Assembly (NCBI GenBank): GCA_049177215.1
Contig: CP185379.1
Coordinates: 1,798,001 to 1,862,000 of the forward strand
Direction of reading: 5' to 3'
Source: Pollutiaquabacter aromativorans
GTDB taxonomy: Bacteria > Bacteroidota > Bacteroidia > AKYH767-A > 2013-40CM-41-45
Length of the DNA stretch: 64,000 nucleotides
Shown: positions 36,596 through 46,196 of the stretch, one piece after another
Numbering within the stretch: the first letter of the stretch is position 1
Layout of the letters: every line of letters starts with the position of its first letter
Translations under genes and position numbers: made by a program
The notes under the pieces: generated by a model
What the model was told of the DNA's origin: nothing
What the model saw: only the letters and a program-made list of their open reading frames with translations
Database searches by the model: none

Positions 36596-37903
36596 TCAAC
36601 TTGCCAGAATGATTTGCGCCAACCTTCCGGCCAGCGTTTTCCGTGAATAAGCAAGATCAACAGTAAGCTTATCAGCCTGCGCTATCGGCTTCGACAGGAG
36701 CGAATGGATATGAACAGACAGCAAATCTGTTTCCTCCCTCCCAAACATCCTCCCCGCTCCCGTCTCTTTCAGGATCGTAGCGGCGTCTCCATCGACCGGG
36801 CCCAAGGCGATAATGGGACGTGCGGCGCCCAGGTATTCGAAGAGCTTTCCGGTCAGGATGCCGTTCGCCTTCGGTACATCCGGGATAACCAGCAGCAAGG
36901 CATTGCTTTCCTGCATGTAACGCGTAGCCTCCCGATGCGGGACGTGCCCGATGAACTCCGCAATGTCCTGCAAGCCGTACGCCTGCAGGATCGGCTCCAG
37001 CGCCGCCCGTGTACTGCCGACAAATCGCAACCGCAACGGCAATGACGTACCCTGCTTTCGCAATGCTGCAACCGACTGAAAAAAGGCACCCGGACGATAA
37101 CTCTCCGCCATCGTTCCAACATAGGTGATCCGAAAAACATCCTGTGGCGGTGCGATTGCCGGATCGAAATCGCCCGGATCGAAACCGTTCGGGATCACAT
37201 GGATCTTTTCCGCCTTGACCCGCTCCGACTTGGCGGCGAACATACGCCGTATATCCGGGCTCACGACCAACGCATGGTCGCATTGCTCCAGCACTTTTCG
37301 TTCCAGCTTCCGATCCACCGCCTTCGCCAAACCGGTATGCAACAAGTCAGGATAATAATAGATATCGGTCCACGGATCCCGGAGATCCGCGATCCAGCGA
37401 ACATGGGGAAAGCTGCGCTTGAGCGCCAATCCGATCAACTGGGAACTGTGCGGCGGCGAAGAAACCACGATCGTGTCGATCCGCTCTTCGCGAATGAGCC
37501 GCGCGGCTTCGCGCAAGGCGTATTTCACCCAGCCTTTCCGCGCGTCAGGAAGAAAAAAATTACCACGCACGAAGCGCAGCAACTTCTGCGTCCACTTTTC
37601 CTTGTCCTTATTGGCAAACCCTCCATACGGGATCTTGTTCTTTCCTCCGACGAAGCGCGACAGCACTTGTAAGGGCTCAAAGGAACCGGTCCGGATCACC
37701 CGAAGGTTTGGCGGGACTTCGGATGACAAACTAGGATCCTCGACCGGATAGGTGGCTGCCGCTGCATCAACGGTCAGCACGATCGGTTCAACACCGTACT
37801 CCGGCAGATAACGCGCCATCTTGAGCGAACGCTGTACGCCCGCTCCGCCACTGGGCGGCCAGTAATAGGTGATGTAGAGGACTTTTCGAGGAGCCGCGCT
37901 CAT
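36596..37903 (-). CDS. family 4 glycosyltransferase
   Basis: A 435-residue GT-B enzyme. The N-terminal domain opens YITYYWPPSGGAGVQRSLKMA, the usual GT4 acceptor-side glycine loop. The C-terminal donor domain has HVIPNGFDPGDF, ITYVGTMAES, FIGHVPHREATRYM and GKLFEYLGAARPIIAL, where the family's E-x7-E catalytic motif partly survives (KLFEYLGA). It probably transfers a nucleotide-sugar residue onto a lipid-linked glycan on the cytoplasmic face. It sits between the YfhO gene (17 nt upstream) and the deacetylase-like gene in one minus-strand operon. The sugar and linkage cannot be read from sequence. Confidence 0.85.
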   Translation of the reverse strand: MSAAPRKVLYITYYWPPSGGAGVQRSLKMARYLPEYGVEPIVLTVDAAAATYPVEDPSLSSEVPPNLRVIRTGSFEPLQVLSRFVGGKNKIPYGGFANKDKEKWTQKLLRFVRGNFFLPDARKGWVKYALREAARLIREERIDTIVVSSPPHSSQLIGLALKRSFPHVRWIADLRDPWTDIYYYPDLLHTGLAKAVDRKLERKVLEQCDHALVVSPDIRRMFAAKSERVKAEKIHVIPNGFDPGDFDPAIAPPQDVFRITYVGTMAESYRPGAFFQSVAALRKQGTSLPLRLRFVGSTRAALEPILQAYGLQDIAEFIGHVPHREATRYMQESNALLLVIPDVPKANGILTGKLFEYLGAARPIIALGPVDGDAATILKETGAGRMFGREETDLLSVHIHSLLSKPIAQADKLTVDLAYSRKTLAGRLAQIILAS

Positions 37904-37920
37904 GGCAAACCGGTCGCGGA

Positions 37921-40398
37921 TCAGGCAGGACGTTTACGCAAGGCCAGGAAGCCCATGCCGGCGCAAAAGAGGAGCAGCAACGACGAACTTGCCAGCGCGA
38001 TCTTCTCGCCCACGACAACCGCCCGTGGCTCAAACCGGAACTCGATCGTGTGCTTGCCGGCCGGGATGCGCATGGCACGCAACACGTAGTCGGCACGGAA
38101 ATAATCAGCCGGCTTACCGTCGATCGTGGCGTTCCATCCTTTGTCGTAATAGATCTCCGAAAATACCGCCAGTTGCTCGGTCGAGGCGGAGCTTTCGTAC
38201 TTCAGGTGATTCGGCTGGTAGTCGGTGAGCCGGATGAAGGCACCGGAATCCGGAGTCGTGGTAAATCCTTTGACCAGATCGGCGTAGCGCTGGTCAACCA
38301 CGAGCGTACGGGACGGATCGAACCCGCGAAGCGCGGCAATCTCGGAATCCGCATTCGCTACCAGTTCCACATTCTGCACAAACCAGGCATTGCCCAATGC
38401 ACCTGTATTGATGAGCGGTGCAGCATCGGGATTGTACACGATGTATTTCGTATTGAGCATGTTGACGGCCGGTTGACCGGACAATACGCCAAGCGTTGAA
38501 GAATCCTGGTTTTGTAAGGCGTTGCGCATTCCCATCAACTCGGGCGCGAGCTCGTTCTCGATCAACTCCTGGTAGCGCTTCAGCTTGGCGCCGTGGTACC
38601 CGCCGATCGACTGATGACGATACGACGTGCTCGCATCGTTGAAGGTGCTCTCCGCCAGGTTCAGGACCCGATAGCTCTTGGCGGGATCCTGCAGGATCAC
38701 CTGGTCAGCCGTGGTCATGGGATACGCCTCCGCTTTACCCTTGCTGGCGCGCACATAATCATCGTCGCCAAGATAGCGCGCGTTCACACTCCACATATCA
38801 ACGAGTACGAGGGCCAACAGACCGAACACGAAATACTCGGCTTTGTAACGCATACGCGCGAAGGACACGATCAGTGCGGCGCCTAACAAGAGGAACAGGA
38901 ATGAGCGCCAGGCGTCTGCCGTCACGATGGCCTTGCGTGCAGTGCTCAGGTTGGTGAAGATGTTGTCGACCACGTCCTGCGAGATACCCTGGTTCTTTGC
39001 CGTAGCCATCACCTGTTCATATTCTCTCGTCGAATAGAACGAGGTGAACATGCCCGGCGCGACCGCTATCAGTAAGGTCAGGCCCAGCGTGATCCCAATG
39101 GCATAGTACAGGCTTTTCGCATGTTGTTTGAAGTAATCCGGTTCCCGGATCAACTTATCGAGCGCCAGGATGCCTAACAGCGGCATGGCAAACTCCGCGA
39201 TCACGATGATGGTAGTCACCGCCCGGAACTTGTCGTAGCCCGGAACAAAATCGAGGAAGAAATTCGTCAGTCCCATGAAGTTCCTGCCCCAGGAAAGCGT
39301 GATGGACAACAGGAAGGCCGCCAGCAGCCACCATTTTTCCGGGCCCTTGATGGTCAGCAGCCCGAGCAGGAATAACATGCAGATAATGGCGCCCACATAA
39401 ACCGGTCCGGAAGTAAACGGTTGCTCGCCGAAGTACGCGCCGAAGCCGCTTACGTATTGCCGGAAGTTACTTTCGACCTTTTGCAGTACGTCCTTGTTAT
39501 TCTTCGCAATCGGCTCACTGGCGCCACCTTTGATGCTGGGCACGAGCAGACTCAGGCTCTCGCCCACCCCGAAACTCCAGTCGGTGATATAATCCCGGTC
39601 AAGACCACTGGTCTTGTTCTCTTTCTCGCTGGTCAGTTCCGACTTCCCGCGGGTCGAATACTTACCGTACTCCTGGGTGGCCCAGAGGTTGGTGATGTTC
39701 GAGCCGACAGCCAGTCCGGCTGCGACCAACAAGATGCCGGTCGCCTTGAAGAAGTAACCAAGCCGGTTCTCCCGGAACGCATTGTACAACTCCATGATGC
39801 CGAGCAGCACCACGGTCAATAAGAGGTAATAGGTGATCTGAAGGTGATTGGCATACAATTCCAACGCGAGCGCCAGACCGGTGATCGCGGCCCCCAACAA
39901 CATCCTTCCCCGGAATGTGAGCAACAGGCCCGCCACGACCGGTGCCATGTACGCGATCGCGTGTGCCTTGGTATTGTGCCCGGCTTCGATGTAGATGAAG
40001 AAATAACTGCTGAACGCGAATGCGACAGCACCCAAAATGGAAAGCCGTTGATTGACGCCCAGGACGATCAGTAAAAAGTAAAAACCCGCCATCAGCAGGA
40101 ACACCATGTTGGCTGGCGTAGGAAGCCCCAACTGGACGACTTTATCGAGGTACTGCACCAGGTTGGCGGCATAGACGGCCGAGATCTGATACGCCGGCAT
40201 TCCGGAAAACATGGAATTCGTCCAGTAAGTATCCTCGCCGGTCTTTTCCTTGAAACTGACGATCTCCTGCGCCATACCCTTCCAGGTCGTGACGTCCGAC
40301 TGCTTGATCTCCTTACCCTGGAACAAGGGTAAAAACACCAGCACTGACAACAGCAAAAAGAAGGCGACAGCCAGGATATGCGGGAGGTACTTCTTCAT
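37921..40398 (-). CDS. YfhO-family polytopic membrane protein
   Basis: An 825-residue integral membrane protein with about a dozen hydrophobic helices in the first 530 residues (FFLLLSVLVFLPLF, FLLMAGFYFLLIVLG, VLLGIMELYN). An extracytoplasmic domain follows (about 560-780: YDKGWNATIDGKPADYF, IPAGKHTIEFRFEPR), then a final helix (LASSSLLLLFCAGMGFLAL). YfhO proteins are GT-C-like membrane proteins tied to glycosylation of teichoic acids or other surface polymers in Firmicutes; in Bacteroidota the role is untested. It is first in the operon with GT4 and the deacetylase-like gene. TATCTTCG (minus, 40424-40417) is a near-consensus -7 box just upstream of the ATG. Confidence 0.85.
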   Translation of the reverse strand: MKKYLPHILAVAFFLLLSVLVFLPLFQGKEIKQSDVTTWKGMAQEIVSFKEKTGEDTYWTNSMFSGMPAYQISAVYAANLVQYLDKVVQLGLPTPANMVFLLMAGFYFLLIVLGVNQRLSILGAVAFAFSSYFFIYIEAGHNTKAHAIAYMAPVVAGLLLTFRGRMLLGAAITGLALALELYANHLQITYYLLLTVVLLGIMELYNAFRENRLGYFFKATGILLVAAGLAVGSNITNLWATQEYGKYSTRGKSELTSEKENKTSGLDRDYITDWSFGVGESLSLLVPSIKGGASEPIAKNNKDVLQKVESNFRQYVSGFGAYFGEQPFTSGPVYVGAIICMLFLLGLLTIKGPEKWWLLAAFLLSITLSWGRNFMGLTNFFLDFVPGYDKFRAVTTIIVIAEFAMPLLGILALDKLIREPDYFKQHAKSLYYAIGITLGLTLLIAVAPGMFTSFYSTREYEQVMATAKNQGISQDVVDNIFTNLSTARKAIVTADAWRSFLFLLLGAALIVSFARMRYKAEYFVFGLLALVLVDMWSVNARYLGDDDYVRASKGKAEAYPMTTADQVILQDPAKSYRVLNLAESTFNDASTSYRHQSIGGYHGAKLKRYQELIENELAPELMGMRNALQNQDSSTLGVLSGQPAVNMLNTKYIVYNPDAAPLINTGALGNAWFVQNVELVANADSEIAALRGFDPSRTLVVDQRYADLVKGFTTTPDSGAFIRLTDYQPNHLKYESSASTEQLAVFSEIYYDKGWNATIDGKPADYFRADYVLRAMRIPAGKHTIEFRFEPRAVVVGEKIALASSSLLLLFCAGMGFLALRKRPA

Positions 40399-40451
40399 AG
40401 AGATGGTTTGGAAGGACGAAGATAGTCGGTTTCGGGTTCCGAGTTAAATAG

Positions 40452-40515
40452 AGGGGCGAGGGACGAGGGACGTGGGACGTGGGAGGAGGGACGAGGGACG
40501 AGGGACGAGGGACGA
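40452..40515. repeat. degenerate heptamer array, unit GGGACGA
   Basis: About nine tandem 7-bp units (GGGACGA, GGGACGT, GGGAGGA) with substitutions but almost constant spacing. It lies about 50 bases upstream of the YfhO start. Read toward that gene, the strand is the pyrimidine-rich CCTCGTC form. Confidence 0.8.
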
Positions 40516-40557
40516 AAATCCGACTAAACACACAACTCAATGAAGCCAAGTTTCAAA

Positions 40558-40625
40558 TCGATCAACTTTCATCTTTCAACTTTCAACCATCAACCAACCC
40601 GAAACCCGAAACCCGGAACTCTAAA
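40558..40625. repeat. heptamer arrays, units like AACTTTC and AACCCGA
   Basis: Two short degenerate arrays run together: AACTTTC/ATCTTTC/AACTTTC, then ACCCGAA repeated three times. They fill the space between the YfhO start and the end of the DUF4834-like gene. No gene is seen between 40399 and 40635. Confidence 0.6.
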
Positions 40626-40635
40626 CTTTTAGACC

Positions 40636-40848
40636 CTAGTCAACTTCCTCATACTCCACATACTCCCCCTCATCCCGCTGCTTCTTTTGCACCCGGACGC
40701 TGCCGGCTTCCTTTCGGCTGCGCTCGCGTTCGAGGTCGTCGGCGGCTTTGCGGAAGGATTGCAGGGCGTTGTAATAGAGGAACCGGCGCAGGAAGCCGAA
40801 GGCGATGAACGCCACGATGAAGACGAGCAGGAATTCTTTGAAGGACAC
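40636..40848 (-). CDS. small membrane protein, DUF4834-like
   Basis: A 70-residue protein. One membrane helix covers about residues 5-24 (EFLLVFIVAFIAFGFLRRF), followed by a charged tail that ends GEYVEYEEVD. A helix plus an acidic tail ending in a GxYVxxEE-like motif is how I remember the DUF4834 family of Bacteroidota; I cannot check this. Function unknown. The gene begins 12 nt after the carB stop codon on the same strand, so it is probably the last gene of the carB transcript. Confidence 0.6.
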   Translation of the reverse strand: MSFKEFLLVFIVAFIAFGFLRRFLYYNALQSFRKAADDLERERSRKEAGSVRVQKKQRDEGEYVEYEEVD

Positions 40849-40860
40849 GGAAGGTTCGGT

Positions 40861-42935
<2,075 letters not shown>

Positions 42936-42939
<4 letters not shown>

Positions 42940-42947
42940 GAATCGCC
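42936..42947 (-). other. carB: frameshift point in carB
   Basis: The minus strand reads GGCGATTCAGCATC where the conserved protein needs GGCGATAGCATC (Gly-Asp-Ser-Ile). The surplus TC shifts the frame. No homopolymer or classical slippery heptamer is present, so a sequencing or assembly error, or a recent mutation, is more likely than programmed shifting. Confidence 0.85.
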
Positions 42948-43679
42948 CGTATGGATACCCATCGGATCGAAGTTCTCGATCGAACAGATGATGATCACGT
43001 TTCCGGCGGCGTCGCGCAGCAACTCGAGTTCGAACTCCTTCCAACCGAAAATCGACTGCTCGATCAGCACCTCGTGTACCGGGGAAGCGTGCAGGCCGCG
43101 GTTCAGCGCGGCGTCGAATTCTTCCCGCGTGTTCACGAAACCACCGCCCGTGCCGCCCAACGTAAACGACGGACGAATCACCAGCGGAAAGCCGATCTCC
43201 TGGGCGATCTCCTTGCCTTCGAGAAATGAGGTGGCCGTACGGCCTTTGCAGACGCCGGCATTCAGCTCCAGCATGCGCAGCCGGAATTTCTCCCGGTCTT
43301 CGGTTGTGTGAATCGCGTCGATGTCGACACCGATGATGCGCACGCCGTACTTTTCCCAGATGCCGGCCTTCTGGCAGTCGATCGCCAGGTTAAGGGCGGT
43401 CTGTCCACCCATCGTAGGAAGCACCGCGTCGATCTTGTGCTTTTCCAGGATCTCGATGATCGACTTCCTGGTGAGCGGCTTCAGGTAGATGTGGTCGGCC
43501 GTGACCTTGTCGGTCATGATCGTCGCCGGGTTCGAGTTGATCAGGATCACTTCGATCCCCTCTTCTTTCAGCGAACGGGAAGCCTGGCTGCCCGAATAAT
43601 CGAATTCACAAGCTTGTCCGATGATGATGGGACCGGAACCAATGATGAGGACGGAATGGATGCTGGTATCGCGCGGCAC
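42942..43679 (-). CDS. carB: carbamoyl-phosphate synthase large subunit, N-terminal portion (frameshifted)
   Basis: The first 246 residues of CarB: ILIGSGPIIIGQACEFDYSG, LINSNPATIMTD, LPTMGGQTALNLA, RPSFTLGGTGGGFVNTREEF, then SIENFDPMGIHTGD. Directly after this last motif the frame is lost and runs to a stop at 42915. Two surplus bases (TC on the minus strand, 42941-42940) explain it exactly. Removing them joins this part to the downstream frame as HTGDSITVAPA and gives one 938-residue protein, the length expected without the allosteric domain. The carA partner is not in the window. Confidence 0.9.
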
Positions 43680-43903
43680 GATGGTCAGGTTGCGTGTGTC
43701 CTCCCGGGCCCCTTGCCGGATTTGTAACTAATTAATTTTCAATAAATTACAAATTGAAAAGGGAGCAGCGGCAAAGACCCACGGGTTTGCGCGAAGATAC
43801 AGGAAATGTGGCTCCCGTTTTCCCGAGTTTTCGACAGCATGTTGATAAGCATCGGTGCCCGCCCGCACACCATCGCCGGTGCTCCTTTGCGTACTTTCGT
43901 CGC

Positions 43904-44728
43904 GTGTCAAGCCCGCAGTCAGTCAAGCACGGTCCGTTTCATTGGGAATACCTGGTGTTTGGCAATGGCCCTGAACTCTTGCTGGCATTTCACGGGTTCG
44001 ACAACAACGCCGACGATTTCCGGCTCTTCGAGCCCTTGCTCGGTCAACAGTACACCATCGTGGCCGTCAACCTGTTCTACCACGGCCGCAGTTACGCCGA
44101 AGGGGCGCCCGACCAACTGCAATTCCGCCGCGAAGACCTGCAGGCGCTGATCACCCAACTGCTCGAGCGCTTTCCGCATGCTCGATTTTCCCTGTTAGGA
44201 TTCAGCCTGGGCGGTCGCATCTGCCTCGAACTGGTTTCGCTCTTCGCGGGTCGTGTCGATCGTTTGATCCTGCTCGCGCCCGACGGACTGGTGATCAGTC
44301 CCTGGTACGTCTTCGTGACGCGCACCATCGCCGGACGCTGGCTCTTCCGCCGCGTGCTGAGACGTCCGCAACGATTCCTCCGCCTTGGCGGATGGTTGCG
44401 CACGCTCGGGCTGGTCGGCGAGAAGCAATACAAGTTCGCCCTCTCCTACTTCGGCAGCGGACCGCAGCGCGAACTCGTGTTCAAGGTCTGGATGATCTTC
44501 CGCTACCTGCTGCCCCGCAAAGCCGCGCTGAGCGCCGCCTTGAAACAACACCCCGTCCGCACCGACCTCTTCTTCGGCCGCCGCGACAGCATCATACGGC
44601 CATCGTTCGGAATAATCTATCAGAAGAAGGTGGACGCACAGGCCAACATCCACATCCTCGAAACCGGACATAATCTGCTTAAGTCGGATGTTGCGGAACG
44701 GGTCTTGGCAGTAATCAGTAGGCAGTAG
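43904..44728 (+). CDS. alpha/beta hydrolase
   Basis: Alpha/beta-hydrolase of about 274 residues if it starts at GTG 43904. The frame is open back to 43754, but the extra 50 residues are Arg/His-rich and unlike protein. The oxyanion region is LLAFHGFDNNADD, the nucleophile elbow is LLGFSLGGRICLEL (S101), a likely acid lies in FFGRRDSI and the catalytic His in LETGHNLLKS near the C-terminus. All triad positions are present, but the substrate is unknown. A near-consensus -7 box (TACTTTCG, 43892-43899) would leave almost no leader, so the start is uncertain. The last codons and the TAG stop are built from the GCAGTAG heptamer array that follows. Confidence 0.75.
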   Translation: MSSPQSVKHGPFHWEYLVFGNGPELLLAFHGFDNNADDFRLFEPLLGQQYTIVAVNLFYHGRSYAEGAPDQLQFRREDLQALITQLLERFPHARFSLLGFSLGGRICLELVSLFAGRVDRLILLAPDGLVISPWYVFVTRTIAGRWLFRRVLRRPQRFLRLGGWLRTLGLVGEKQYKFALSYFGSGPQRELVFKVWMIFRYLLPRKAALSAALKQHPVRTDLFFGRRDSIIRPSFGIIYQKKVDAQANIHILETGHNLLKSDVAERVLAVISRQ

Positions 44729-44805
44729 GCAGTAGGCGGATTGCAGTAGGCAGGATGCAGTAGGCGGGATGCAGTAGGCGGTTGGCGGTTGGCGGATTGC
44801 AGTAG
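44708..44805. repeat. degenerate heptamer array, unit GCAGTAG
   Basis: About 14 units of 7 bp (GCAGTAG, GCGGATT, GCAGGAT, GCGGTTG). The array begins inside the last codons of the hydrolase gene and supplies its stop codon. It opens the gene-free stretch 44729-45800. Confidence 0.8.
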
Positions 44806-44807
44806 CC

Positions 44808-44890
44808 CCCTCGTTCCTCGTTCCTCGCACCTCGCACCTCGCATCTCGCATCTCGCAAATCGTCCCTCCCTTCACGTCCCTCGCCCCTTC
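44808..44890. repeat. degenerate heptamer array, unit CCTCGCA/CCTCGTT
   Basis: About twelve 7-bp units (CCTCGTT, CCTCGCA, TCTCGCA, then CCCTCGC forms). This is the complementary orientation of the GGGACGA family. No reading frame here resembles protein. Confidence 0.75.
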
Positions 44891-44951
44891 TTTGAAGCGG
44901 TACGCCGATTTGCTCCGTCCAACCGCCTCCACCCGCTGTCCGCTCGCGGGA

Positions 44952-45188
44952 GCTCGCTGCCATCGGGGCTATTCACCGGCAACCGGCTTCGTCAGAAAAA
45001 AAAAAGAAAAAATGACCCCGGCACTAGGATTATTGCGCCCCTACGGGGCTATCGAGATGTGTTCGGAGGCAGTGCATATACGAACGTCGAAAAATACTGG
45101 TCCGATTTTTCAACATGGATTCATTTCATTGGCTTCTTGATTCTCACTTCATCGCAGCTATCTTCCCGTCTCTCACAACTACCTACAA
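44952..45188 (+). repeat. long direct repeat, copy 1 (about 237 bp)
   Basis: The first of three tandem copies. Landmarks in order: CTCGCTGCCATCGGGGCTAT, CACCGGCAACCGGCTTCGTC, an A-run, GCCCCTACGGGGC (a 5+5 palindrome at 45037-45049), GATGTGTTCGGAGGCAGTGC, and TTCATTTCATTGGCTTCTTG. Frames through it translate to similar peptides in each copy but have no start context or codon constancy, so I treat it as non-coding. Confidence 0.85.
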
Positions 45189-45411
45189 ACTCGCTGCCAT
45201 CGGGGCTATTCACCGGCAATCGGCTTCGTCAGAAAAAAAAATGCCCCTAGGATTATTGGGCCCCTACGGGGCTATCGAGATGTGTTCGGAGGCAGTGCAT
45301 AATCGAACGCCGGAAAATACTGGTCCGATTTTTCAACATGGATTCATTTCATTGGCTTCTTGATTCTCACTTCATCGCAACTAACTTCCTGCCTCTCACA
45401 ACTACATCCAA
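45189..45411 (+). repeat. long direct repeat, copy 2 (about 223 bp)
   Basis: The second copy, with the same landmarks as copy 1. The poly-A linker is shorter, and a few substitutions are present, for example CAATCGG for CAACCGG. The palindrome GCCCCTACGGGGC is at 45260-45272. Confidence 0.85.
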
Positions 45412-45510
45412 ACTCGTTACCATCGGGGCTATTCACCGGCAACCGGCTTCGTCAGAAAAAAAACGCCCCCTAGGATTATTGGGCCCCTACGGGGCTATCG
45501 ATAAGTGTTT
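45412..45510 (+). repeat. long direct repeat, copy 3, truncated (about 99 bp)
   Basis: The third copy carries the CATCGGGGCTATTCACCGGC and palindrome (45483-45495) parts, then diverges after GGGGCTATCGATAAGTGTTT. Beyond it, 45511-45586 holds nothing I recognise. Confidence 0.8.
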
Positions 45511-45586
45511 CACGATATTACACTCATTAACGCCTTGATTGCTTTTGCTGACCACAACTCATCTGGATTGCACTCTCCTTTTTTCC

Positions 45587-45744
45587 TTTCCTCGCTCCTC
45601 GCATCACGCACCTCGTAACCCGATCCCGTCCCTCGCCCCTCGACCCTCTTAACTTCGGTCTTGCAACTCGCGTCTCCCTTCGCGCACCTCGCATCTCGTC
45701 CCTCGTCCCTTCTAACCTCGTTCCCCGGTCTTGTAACTCGCACC
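45587..45744. repeat. degenerate heptamer array, CCTCGTC/CTCGCAC family
   Basis: About 20 loosely conserved 7-bp units (CCTCGCT, CCTCGCA, TCGTCCC, CTCGCGT). It ends exactly where the rpmH terminator begins and completes the roughly 1-kb gene-free region between the hydrolase and rpmH genes. Confidence 0.7.
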
Positions 45745-45745
45745 T

Positions 45746-45777
45746 AAAAAAAAGGGGCCATCCTTCCGGACAGCCCC
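45746..45777 (-). terminator. rpmH terminator
   Basis: On the minus strand GGGGCTGTCC and GGATGGCCCC form an imperfect stem followed by eight T residues, 24 bases after the rpmH stop. Confidence 0.75.
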
Positions 45778-45800
45778 AATTCTTCATTCGCTCTACGCGA

Positions 45801-45956
45801 TTATTTCTTCTTGAACTCGCTGGAAACGGTCAGTTTCTTGCGGCCACGTGCACGGCGGGCAGCCAGGACGCGGCGGCCGTTGGCGGTACTCATGCGCTCA
45901 CGGAATCCGTGCTTGTTCTTCCTTCTGCGGTTCGAGGGTTGGTAAGTCCTTTTCAT
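45801..45956 (-). CDS. rpmH: 50S ribosomal protein L34
   Basis: A 51-residue, very basic ribosomal protein, translated by eye: it starts MKRTYQPSNRRRKNKHGFR, continues RMSTANGRRVLAARRARGRK and ends SEFKKK. This is the textbook L34 sequence and usual length. The KRTYQPS start and the HGFRxRM and GRRVLxxRRxxGRKxL signatures are all present. It binds 23S rRNA in the large subunit. It has its own consensus promoter and terminator, so it is monocistronic here. Neither dnaA nor rnpA is adjacent, so the location says nothing about the replication origin. Confidence 0.97.
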   Translation of the reverse strand: MKRTYQPSNRRRKNKHGFRERMSTANGRRVLAARRARGRKKLTVSSEFKKK

Positions 45957-45993
45957 GATATCGGGCCGGGTTGTTTATCCGGAAACAGGTCGG

Positions 45994-46024
45994 CAAAGGT
46001 AGGATTTCAATTCAAAAACACAAA
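45994..46024 (-). promoter_or_regulatory. rpmH promoter, full Bacteroidota consensus
   Basis: On the minus strand TTTG (46024-46021) is followed after 19 nt by TACCTTTG (46001-45994), an exact match to both elements. The ATG lies 37 nt downstream. Confidence 0.8.
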
Positions 46025-46054
46025 CCCGGAGGAAAATTTTCTACCCAAAAGGGC

Positions 46055-46129
46055 TTAAAATCCCACATAAACGACCTTTTTCGTCGCAAAGAACTCTTCC
46101 TGGAAATGGTCGGACAGCGAAAAGACGGT
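46055..46129 (-). pseudogene. rsmG 3'-end fragment (last 24 codons plus stop)
   Basis: Encodes TVFSLSDHFQEEFFATKKVV and then YVGF, in frame to a TAA stop. It matches the last 25 codons of the intact rsmG (48479-48553) at 70 of 75 bases. The five differences are three silent codon changes, one Arg-to-Gln change and TGA versus TAA. Further upstream the similarity fades and the frame meets a stop. So this is the tail of a second, diverged rsmG. Together with the intact copy it brackets a 2.3-kb cassette. Confidence 0.85.
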
Positions 46130-46196
46130 TACCGGTAGGATAAATTAGACCAACTTCCCATGAAATTCATCGAAAACCGTTCTCCATGCAACTTCC

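Noticed and set aside
44789..45363. Overlapping short open frames across the 230-bp repeats that give similar peptides in each copy
   Set aside because: The similarity follows from the DNA repeat. Frames start in heptamer DNA, run through variable A-tracts that break phase between copies, and show no silent-site bias.
45801..45956. Marker of the replication origin because of rpmH
   Set aside because: No dnaA, rnpA or DnaA-box cluster is visible nearby; in this phylum rpmH often lies elsewhere.
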